Notes under the pieces: model-generated
The model's input: the letters and a program-made list of their open reading frames with translations, nothing else
Databases searched by the model: none
What the model was told of the DNA's origin: nothing
In this document: positions 55,848-64,000 of the stretch, in pieces
Layout: each line of letters starts with the position of its first letter
How positions within the stretch are numbered: the first letter of the stretch is position 1
Position numbers and translations under genes: made by a program
DNA from: Rusavskia elegans
Lineage: Eukaryota > Ascomycota > Lecanoromycetes > Teloschistales > Teloschistaceae
Length of the DNA stretch: 64,000 nucleotides
Direction: 5' to 3'
NCBI GenBank assembly: GCA_011316305.1
Contig: SAUG01000069.1
Location: forward strand, 124,001-188,000

Positions 55848-57452
55848 ATGGACTCCATGTTGGTCGCCAGTGTCTTTCGTCGCCTTCTATCCCACCGGAC
55901 CTGCTCTAAAAGACGTTTCTACGAGACGCGGCCAATTCGAATACCTTTCGTACCAGCACGGACATATCAGAAAGGCTCGGATGGGGCCAATCGTCGTGCT
56001 ACCTCCCAAGCGACGGACATATGGCAGCAGAGGTCAGATCTCATGCCTCCTGATAAGGCCCAGGACTTTGCCAAATATCCCATGGTCACGGCGAATATAC
56101 TGCGTCCACGAAAGGATAGACCTAAACGAGTCAAGATGCTGACGCGAGATTTCATTGAGGGTATGTCTCTCTTCTGTAGCCCAACCGTCGTTCTAATACA
56201 TCGTTTAGATAGTCTCTACAATCCGAACTATGGGTATTTCTCAAAGCATGCCGTCATCTTCAATCCCGGCGAACCGTTTGAATTCAATCGCATCCGAGAC
56301 GAACTGGGTTTTCAAAAGATACTGGGACAGAGGTACACTGAATTCGAAGACAAGCTGGACGACAAAAACTTCAGCGAGACACGTCAATTATGGCATACGC
56401 CCACGGAACTCTTTCGTCCCTACTACGGGGAGGCAATGGCCCGCTACCTTGTCACCAACTACATGCTCGCCCATCATCCTTTCACCGACCTCACGATCTA
56501 TGAGCTGGGCGCCGGAAACGGTACTCTTATGCTCAACATCCTCGACTACATTCGTGATGTTTACCCGGACGTCTACGAACGCACCAAGTACAAAATCATC
56601 GAAATCTCAACCGCTCTGGCTGCCCTGCAATCCTCTCAATTGACCGCTTCTGCTGCTTCCCGGGGCCATGCCGGTCATGTAGAAATCATCAATAAGTCCA
56701 TCTTCAACTGGGACATCTATGTTGGTGCACCCTGCTATTTTCTCGCTCTGGAGGTCTTCGACAATTTCGCTCATGACGCTATTCGCTACGATCCGATCAC
56801 AGAGCAACCACATCAGGGCATGGTACTCATTGACAACGAAGGCGAGTTCTACGAGTTCTACACGAAAGACATTGATCCTGTAGCCGACCGCTTCTTGAGG
56901 GTTCGGCACGCAGCATGCTCGAAACCTTTCAATCATCCGTTATCCGGCAACAGGCTTATACGAAACCTGAGGTCGAGGCTACCGTTCGCTCCGAACCTCA
57001 CAGTACCCGAGTATATTCCTACTAGGCTTATGCAGTTCTTTGATACGTTGCGTGATTACTTCCCGCAGCACCAGCTCATCACGAGCGACTTCAACGAACT
57101 CCCTGGAAGAGTTGCAGGATACTCCAGTCCCGTCGTGCAGACCCGGTACCAGAGGCGGACGGTACCGGTGACGACGCCTTTTGTATGTCCTTACACCCTC
57201 TCTTCTCCTAAAGCAGACCTTGTGCTGATTACTCAACAGGTCCAACAAGGTTACTTCGATATTATTTTCCCCGTCGATTTCCCAGTTATGGAAGACATCT
57301 ACCGTGCCATCACGGGCAAGCTGACACGAGTCATGAGTCACAAGGAATTCCTACAACGCTGGGCTTACATTGAGGAAACAAGGACAATGAGCGGAGAAAA
57401 CCCAATGTTGAGCTGGTATAAGAACGCTTCCACGATGTTGGGGGTCACTTGA
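55848..57452 (+). CDS. NDUFAF7: mitochondrial NDUFAF7-like methyltransferase (complex I assembly)
   Basis: Three exons: 55848-56160, 56209-57182, 57240-57452 (499 residues). Both introns (48 and 57 nt) are multiples of three and stop-free, so an unspliced frame of 534 residues is also open, but removing the first gives RDFIEDSLYNPNYGYFSKHA, the conserved family entry. The N-terminus MDSMLVASVFRRLLSHRTCS is Arg/Ser-rich with little acid, a mitochondrial presequence. The SAM-binding motif I is IYELGAGNGTLMLNILDYI near residues 200-218, followed by KIIEIS and FLALEVFDNFAHDAIRYD, typical of the MidA/NDUFAF7 family (DUF185). The animal homologue dimethylates an arginine of complex I subunit NDUFS2. 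Its ATG is 54 bp from the hAT duplication. Confidence 0.9.
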   Translation: MDSMLVASVFRRLLSHRTCSKRRFYETRPIRIPFVPARTYQKGSDGANRRATSQATDIWQQRSDLMPPDKAQDFAKYPMVTANILRPRKDRPKRVKMLTRDFIEGMSLFCSPTVVLIHRLDSLYNPNYGYFSKHAVIFNPGEPFEFNRIRDELGFQKILGQRYTEFEDKLDDKNFSETRQLWHTPTELFRPYYGEAMARYLVTNYMLAHHPFTDLTIYELGAGNGTLMLNILDYIRDVYPDVYERTKYKIIEISTALAALQSSQLTASAASRGHAGHVEIINKSIFNWDIYVGAPCYFLALEVFDNFAHDAIRYDPITEQPHQGMVLIDNEGEFYEFYTKDIDPVADRFLRVRHAACSKPFNHPLSGNRLIRNLRSRLPFAPNLTVPEYIPTRLMQFFDTLRDYFPQHQLITSDFNELPGRVAGYSSPVVQTRYQRRTVPVTTPFVCPYTLSSPKADLVLITQQVQQGYFDIIFPVDFPVMEDIYRAITGKLTRVMSHKEFLQRWAYIEETRTMSGENPMLSWYKNASTMLGVT

Positions 57453-58017
57453 GATCCCACTGTATATGTCCCTTCAGAATGCTGGGGCTTACGAACGCCA
57501 GCATCGTATTTACTCAAGGCTATGGACTGAGAGTTACTGCTGAGAGAATAAGACCTTCTCGCCATAAACTTGCAGTACGAACCATCACTAGGTCGAATCT
57601 CGAATGCTGAGACCTCGTTCGAGGGCTAAGGTCTCCGATTCAGTGGCTCGCGATGAGCAGAAAAGCCCGAACACTAAGCCTATTATCTCATGCATTAGTA
57701 AGGTATCCGATTTAGCTCGCAATCGAGGTATCAGATGCCTACTCCGCCAAGTCGAAGGGGTAGGCTGAGAGTGTCCGAATGATTCTGCTCTCCGCGAGAG
57801 AGGTCATTGGGCAGAATACGGTTCGGTGGAGACCCAGGCGATGGGATAAATAAGCACCTCAAAATATGGAAGAATTTCGGAAGGATTTGACCTAGCCGAC
57901 GGTCAAGACCCCTAAGCTCGCTGGGCTCGCTTAGAGGGCCTCGGTTCAACGGATTAATTAGTTTAAAGGACCTTTTCTTTATAATTATACCTTCTGATTT
58001 TAAATCTCTATAATATT
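57453..58017. other. 3' flank of the NDUFAF7-like gene and boundary of AT-rich DNA
   Basis: Normal composition until about 57955, then an abrupt change to A/T. A short inverted pair CTAAGC / GCTTAG lies near 57911-57933 and may belong to the 5' end of the Fot1/pogo-like element. No gene recognised. Confidence 0.45.
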
Positions 58018-58508
58018 ATATCTAAAGTTACTAAAATCTACTACGCGTTAGAAAGATATTATAAAAAAGTAGTTAAAGCCTTTTATAATAACGAATTCGA
58101 CGATACCGTTAAATACGCCTGCTATTATAATATTAAAGCTAAAATTCTATAGTAATATATTACCGGAAGTAATTTTAAATCTATAAAAAATTCTATTAAT
58201 AAATATCTAATCGATATTTAATTAAATATTCTAATATATTATATTAAACGCTTCGATAATATTAATTAACTACCGAGTTTCTAACTCGTTAAAAGCGCTG
58301 TTAATTATATTCTATATCGCGACGACTAGCTAGTTTCTTTTATCGAAAAATACTAGTTTATATAATTTATAAAAGGTTATCTAAAACTTTATTTAATTAT
58401 TTAATAATCTTTTAATATTAATAGAAAGAATACTAACTATATTAAAATATTAGGAAAATATTTCGATAAATTTTAAATAAAGATTTAGAAATACGATATC
58501 AGTATTTT
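58018..58508 (+). mobile_element. Fot1/pogo-like transposase, N-terminal fragment, RIP-degraded
   Basis: Reading plus frame from 58018 (an ATA where ATG is expected): VVKAFYNNEFDDTVKYACYY, then NIKAKIL, TGSNFKSIKNSINKYL, YYIKRFDNIN, LVKSAVNYILYRDD and FIKGYLKLYLII, broken by TAG/TAA codons where Trp or Gln are usual. Order and spacing match the psq-type plus CENP-B/Tc5-type DNA-binding N-terminus of pogo/Fot1 transposases. Homology ends near 58500-58508, where unrelated sequence starts. Confidence 0.75.
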
Positions 58509-58632
58509 TCAAAACCGGCTTGAAGCCGGTTTCAGCCGTTTTAGCCGTTTTAGCCGGTTTCGGATATACCCGAAGCTACGTAGCTACGCGGCTGAGACGG
58601 CTAAGACGGCTGAACGGCTAAAACGGCTAAAA
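58509..58632. repeat. short repeat block with inverted ACGGCTAAA words
   Basis: Higher-GC island within AT-rich DNA. It contains an 8-bp-arm palindrome (ACCGGCTT-G-AAGCCGGT, 58514-58530), tandem AGCCGTTTT words at 58533-58556, and their inverted form GGCTAAAACGGCTAAA at 58616-58631. It abuts the break in the pogo-like frame, so it may be the end of an inserted element. Confidence 0.6.
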
Positions 58633-59417
58633 AGATTTAAAGATTCGATTTTAAATTCGTTTAAGTTTTTATTAGTAGTTAGTAGGCCTATATACGCCTA
58701 TATATAACGCTAGACTAGTTTTATCTAAATCGAAAATATTAGATTTTTCTACTAGAATTTAACTAGATTAGGTCTAGCGTAGTTTATTAAATAGATATTC
58801 GACTTCCGTTATTTCCGTTTTTAGCGGCCGTCGTTAAATTTTATTTTCGAATTAGATTATATAAATTTATTTTTAGTTTATATATAGATTCTATTTTAGA
58901 CTGTTTATTAAATAGATATTCGTACTATAGATACTATTAGAGTTTTAATCTATCGAAAATTCATTTTTTGGATTTTTGAATTATTTGGATTTTTGGATTA
59001 TTTGAATTAAAATGGCTATCAGCCGGTCTAATTTAAAAATCCATTTTAGAATTCGCTAATAGATATTATATTCGATAATATATAAAATATTAATAAAATT
59101 AGCTTTTAAATTAGCTATATATATTTCTATATAGTCGTTATATTTAATAGAAATAAAAGAATAAAAAAAATATTATCGCCGATTTATATAATCGCGACTA
59201 CTATATTTTAATAAAAGTAATTAAATTAATAGTTTTTCTACGATTTAGATTTTATTTTAATTTTTTTTTCTAGTATTACCGGCGAGACTATTTCTTTTCT
59301 ATTTATTTTAAAAATCTAGTATATTATATATAGATTAGCTATTTCGAATTAAAGTAGCGATTCGATTTCGCGATAAACGTAACTAACGCGTCTAAATTAC
59401 TAGTTTTAATTAATTTC
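58633..59417. other. RIP-degraded sequence, origin unknown
   Basis: AT-rich, no readable frame. Contains a short direct repeat TTTATTAAATAGATATTCG near 58781 and 58905, and a TTTGGATTTTTGAAT-rich stretch at 58960-59020. Confidence 0.5.
59413..59417 (+). repeat. candidate 5-bp target-site duplication, left (TTTCC)
   Basis: Immediately before LTR 1. The partner TTTTC at 62771-62775 differs by one C-to-T change, as RIP would give. Confidence 0.45.
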
Positions 59418-59828
59418 CTATAACGTTCCTATATATCAGAAGGCGTTACGTTCGAATCTAGCTATAATTATAGACGTAGTCCGAACTACTAAATAGTAAA
59501 GGAATTCTAGTATAAATTATTATAACTAATTCTATATAGCCGTAGAGATATAGATATAATATTATAAAATATTTTTATTATAAAGTAATTAAAAAGAAAA
59601 TAGTAGAAAAATATTTAATAATTATATTAATAACTAATAAATAAAACTATTTATAGAAATAATTAACGATATATATAGTAAAAATAGCTATAAAAGTTAA
59701 TAAATAGCCGTCTACTAAAAATTCTATTAGAAAAGATAACTATAGTAGCTATAAACGGCTATAGATAATTAGATTTATTTATTTATTTAATTTTTATAGA
59801 AAACTTTTATAGAATTATAGATATAATA
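59418..59828. repeat. LTR copy 1
   Basis: Shares with copy 2 words such as GAAGGCGTTA, AATCTAGCTATA, AGTCCGAACTA, TAAATAGTAAAGGAAT and CTACTAAAAATTCTATTA. Ends TATAAC...ATAATA, consistent with TG...CA after RIP. Confidence 0.7.
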
Positions 59829-60140
59829 TAGCTTTCTTTATATTATTCTTTTATCTAGTATAAAAATCGTCTATAGAATATAAAAAGAATTTTTTTCTTT
59901 TTTTTTTCTTTTTTTTTATTTTCTTTTATTAATATCTTTATTATATATTATTAAAAGAGAAATTAACTAAAATTTTTTTATTATATTTAGTTAAAAGAAA
60001 TTATAATATTTTTTTCTTATTTTCTATATTTCTATAATTTTTTAAAAAAATATAAAATCGAAATTAGTAGTAATATCTATAGTAAATATACTCGGGTTTA
60101 AAAATTATATAATTTTCTAATTTCTAATACTATTTATATA

Positions 60141-60203
<63 letters not shown>

Positions 60204-60212
60204 TATTTCTAT
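60141..60212 (+). repeat. TTTCTTTTAT simple repeat
   Basis: About seven consecutive copies of a 10-bp unit inside the AT-rich region. Confidence 0.85.
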
Positions 60213-62360
60213 TAACTTTCGTAAAAAAGTATTTTAAAGATAAAAAAAATAAACTTTATTCTAATATTATAGATATTTTTAATAAATATTCCGAAATTTA
60301 CTATTAGATTAAATCTTTTTTTAATTCCGAAAAGAAAATTTATAATAAATATTTAGCCTAGAAGTTAGATTTTTGCCGACTTTTTAATAAATAAAAATAT
60401 TTTATTATTTATTATTACGCTTTAAATAAATATAAAAGTAACTTTATTATTTAGAAATAATACGTATTTTTCTAGTTTAATAAATTTAATAATCCGGTTA
60501 TATTTTATTTCTCTATTAGTTTTATACTAGCTATATAATAAGTATTTATTAAATTAATATTTAGATATAATTCGAGTAATCTAGATTAAATTTTAAAAGA
60601 TTTTAATTTCTTTTAATCTATAAAAAATATAGGATAAAGAAAATTTAATAAAAAAATTTTTTACTACTATTTTTATATCTTCCGGATTATATATTTATAT
60701 TATAAATTACTTTCGGTTTTTTTAATAATTTTACTAAATTTTATTTTTTAGTAACTATTTTATTCTATAATAATAAAAATAAATACTAATTAAAATCTTT
60801 ATTTCTAAATTAAATACTAAATACTAAATCCGGTATTTTTTTATTTTAATCTATTTAATTCGGTTTATAGTATTTAATATTATCTATAACTTTAACTATA
60901 TTCTAGTATACTTTTCTAATATAATTTATTTAAAGCTATTAAATTATTTTTTTATTTTTATTATATTTTCTAATAAGTTATTAAAAAAAGTAATAGTATT
61001 TTTTCTAAATATTTATTTTCTAAATTTTTTTATTTTTTTTAAATTTTTAATCTAAATTTTTAATCTTTTTATAATTTATTATTAAAATAATATCTATTTT
61101 TTTATATAAAAGATTTTTATAGACTAGAAGATATATTATTTATAGTATTCTTTTCTATTAGTTTTTTTAAAATTAATTCTTTTATTTATTTTCTAAAATA
61201 ATATTATTTTTTTAACTTTCGATTATAATAAAATTTATTATTTTAATTAATCTATATTTTATTTTAATTTTAATATTAAAGGTTCTATTATTATTTATAA
61301 TTTATTTATAGAAATATCCTTTAATTTTATTATATAATCTTTTTATAACTTTATTATTTTCCTTTCTATTAATAAAAGCTATTATTTATTAATATCCGAT
61401 TTTAATTTTAAACGCTATTATAAGAGATTTTTCGGTTTTATATAATTTAAAATCGACTACTAGCTTTATTTTCTATATTTTTTTTAATTTTTTAAAATAT
61501 AATTCTATTTTTTTTTATTTAATAAATAGATAGAATAATTATTATTATAGTAGATTATCTAGCTTTTTACTATATTTTTATTAGATAATTTTTCTATTAT
61601 TTTAAAAAAATAGTCGGTTATTTTAATTATCTTTTTAGTTAAATAAATTTTTTTTAAATATTCTATTTTTCTATATAAATAAAAAACTTTAGTTTATAAT
61701 TTTTTAATTTTAATAGTATTAAGTTCTATTAGGTTTTTTCTAGGCTTTTTTTTAATAGGTCCTATTTTACTAAACGCCTGTTTATCTAAATATATTTTAT
61801 ATTATCTAATATTAATTTTATTATAAATTTAGTTTTTTAATTACTATTATAGTTTCTTTAACTTTTATCTAGAATCTTTTATAGAAGTAAACTTTTAAAA
61901 CTAAATTTTTTTAGTCGATTTTATAAACTAATATTCTAAACTAAATAGTATAGATAACTATCGATTTCTATTATTTTAAAACTATTAGTTTTTTATCTAT
62001 TATTCTATCTTTATTATTATTTCTAAAAGCTTTTTTTATAGCTATAATAAAATTATCGAAAGTATAGAAAATCTAGAATATTTTATTTTCTTTCTATCTT
62101 TCCGGGTTATTAAAGTAATTTTCTATTTAAAGCTATATTTAATTAAAAGTATCCTTTTTTAAATATAATATTATAAATAGAATTTTAATTATTTTATTTA
62201 GAAACTGGTTTATATATAATATAAAGTAGATTTTTATCTAAATAATCTATAGTTTTAAAAATCTTTTATCTCTTTTATAGATATTTAGTATTACTATTTT
62301 AATAGTATCGCTTCGATTTATAGATCGGGATAATAGAATTAATATAGTAAATTATTAAAA

Positions 62361-62770
62361 TATAATATCCCTATATATTAGAAGGCGTTATATTTAAATC
62401 TAGCTATAGCTATAAATATAGTCCGAACTATTAAATAGTAAAGGAATCCTAGTATAAATTATTATAATGAATTCTATATAGTTATAAAAGTACGATTATA
62501 ATATTATTAAGTATTTTTATTCTAAAATAATTAAAAAAAGAATAGTAGAAATATATTTAATAATTATATTAATAACAAATAAAAGAAATTATCTATAGAA
62601 ATAATAAACGATATATATAATAAAAATAGTTATAAAAGCTTATAAATAGCTATCTACTAAAAATTCTATTAAAAAAAGTAACTATAGCGGCTATAGGCGG
62701 CTATAAATAATTAGGCTCGTTTATTTAACTAATTTTTCCAGGAAATTTCTATAGAGTCGTGGACGTAATA
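62361..62770. repeat. LTR copy 2
   Basis: Same orientation as copy 1. The last 60 bp align with copy 1 without gaps and differ almost only by transitions. Confidence 0.7.
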
Positions 62771-62849
62771 TTTTCTTTCTAATACGATTAGAAACTCGAA
62801 TTCGAAATACGAATTCGGATTCGAAATCCGATAAAACGGCCAGTCTAAT

Positions 62850-63332
62850 TATATATAAATAGGATATAGAAAACGATTTTAATAACGATATATTTTTTTT
62901 GATATTCGATTATAAAATATAGCAACGATAACTTTATACTAGATTTGCTATACTATTTTATTAAAAATACGGAAAAGAAAAAAGTCGATAAATATTAACT
63001 ATTTATCATCGATGGTTTTAGTTTCTATATTATTCTGGAATTCTTTAATTTAACCGACGAATATAATATTAAACTATTTAAATTATCTGCCTATTTTATA
63101 TATCTTACGCAATTATTAGATGTAAAAATTTTCTAATTATATAAAATAAATTACGGTACCGCTATTAAAAAGATAATTTATAATAGCGATAGTAAATTTA
63201 TCCGTCTAGAGATTTTTATAATTCTATAAAAATTTTATAATAAAATATTCGTTAAATATATATTTAAAAATTTATAGCGCCGTACTAGTATTTATTTTTT
63301 TAATTCTAAAATTATATTAGCGTTTCTATAAA
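62850..63332 (+). mobile_element. Fot1/pogo-like transposase, C-terminal DDE fragment, RIP-degraded
   Basis: Plus frame around 62919-63332 shows SNDNFILDLLYYFIKNTEKK, then LFIIDGFSFYIILEFFNLTD (LIxDGHxSH-type block with a catalytic Asp at 63011-63013), YLTQLLDVKIF (HLLQPLDVGxF-type) and RLEIFIIL...FVKYIFKNL...SKIILAFL, interrupted by stops. This is the second half of a pogo/Fot1 DDE domain. It is the natural continuation of the fragment at 58018-58508, with the central part including the first catalytic Asp not found. Confidence 0.8.
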
Positions 63333-64000
63333 TTATATAAACTAAAATTTTTTTTATTAAAATAACTATAGTAGTTCGGCTAGTTATATCTTTATCTACC
63401 GATTTTAAAAACTTTAATTATATTCTGTAAAGACCTAATATAATAAAAAGAACTTTTAAATTCTTTAATTAAATCTAGAAAGAAAATAACGGCTTTTACG
63501 TTATTAATTCTATATATATAACTAGATTTTTTAAAGCTATTAAATAGAATTATATTATAAATCATTTGAATTACTTGGAATTTATATAGAATTCAGTGGA
63601 TATAGAAGTATTGGTCGATAGTACCGACTGACTAATACGTTGACTAAGCCCCGTTAATCGCGGCTTATTGGTCCCGCGGGATTCGTTATTTAATTAGGTC
63701 TAGCGTTTAGCTTTATTCGCTTATTTATAGATAAACTTTCCATCTATATAAAAATATTAAACTATTATTATTATCTAAAATCGATCTATAATAATTAATA
63801 ATAATAAAAGATTTATTTATAGATACTATATAATATATATATAGCGTTTATAAATACTAATTCCCGTTTATAAATACTAATAATACTAGTAACGTTATTG
63901 GTATTTTCGGAGATACTAATTATTTAAATTAAATATATTTTATTAGTAATATTTATTAAATTACTACCGTTTTCTACTAATTATATCTTATATATTTAGA
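63333..64000. other. AT-rich degraded repeat DNA to window end
   Basis: A less AT-rich patch at 63600-63700 (GTTGACTAAGCCCCGTTAAT and neighbours) may be the 3' end of the pogo-like element. ATTAGGTCTAGCGT at about 63694 also occurs at about 58766. No coding frame is readable. Confidence 0.5.

Larger units (their letters stand above)
59418..62770. mobile_element. LTR-retrotransposon-like element, internally unreadable
   Basis: Bounded by two direct repeats of about 410 bp (59418-59828, 62361-62770), which differ mostly by C/T and G/A changes. The internal ~2.5 kb is so AT-rich that no gag or pol motif could be read. It is short for an autonomous element, so either non-autonomous or internally deleted. 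Confidence 0.65.

Noticed and set aside
1..64000. Secondary-metabolite cluster, CRISPR array, phage or bacterial features
   Set aside because: No synthase, repeat-spacer or bacterial gene signatures; gene structure is fungal throughout.

Overview
The window is nuclear DNA of a filamentous ascomycete (Pezizomycotina). Genes carry short introns (about 45-170 nt, GT...AG), and their products are fungal families: DUF3659/LEA-like repeats, Asp f 4-like and TOS1-like secreted proteins, TVP23, ATG6, ATG14 and an Scm3 protein with a Myb domain. The AT-rich blocks carry transition-type decay typical of repeat-induced point mutation (RIP). A Dothideomycete or related class fits best, but I cannot fix the genus.

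Layout. 1-52.6 kb is gene-rich, about one gene per 2.3 kb on both strands. In order: DUF3659/LEA-like protein (cut by the window start), IQ-motif protein, a reading-frame-broken hypothetical gene, PWP1, a conserved hypothetical, a DUF726 hydrolase, an ER disulfide isomerase, VTA1, a hypothetical, TVP23, an RCR-type membrane protein, a conserved hypothetical, alanyl-tRNA synthetase, a large GPI-type secreted protein and its short paralogue, ATG14, an Asp f 4-like protein, a TOS1-like wall protein, PEX13, ATG6, SCM3 and a membrane-anchored cysteine synthase. At 52.65-55.79 kb a RIP-degraded hAT transposon with intact 21-bp inverted ends and a perfect 8-bp target duplication sits between the start codons of the cysteine synthase and an NDUFAF7-like methyltransferase. 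From 57.96 kb to the end the DNA is an AT-rich transposon graveyard: a Fot1/pogo-like transposase split into two pieces, an LTR pair of about 410 bp between them, and other decayed sequence.

Together the genes are mainly housekeeping. Several act in membrane traffic and autophagy (VTA1, TVP23, an RCR-type protein, ATG14, ATG6, PEX13). ATG6 and ATG14 are partners in the autophagy PI3-kinase complex and lie about 8 kb apart. A second theme is secretion and cell wall (PDI, GPI-type protein, Asp f 4-like, TOS1-like).

Exon boundaries were derived by hand from splice signals, reading-frame phase and family conservation, with no transcript data. I see no CRISPR, operon or biosynthetic cluster, and no clear new system. 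The most informative signals are the hAT insertion in a divergent promoter, the nested transposons, the paralogous secreted proteins, an 8-nt microexon, and a dual-start alanyl-tRNA synthetase.
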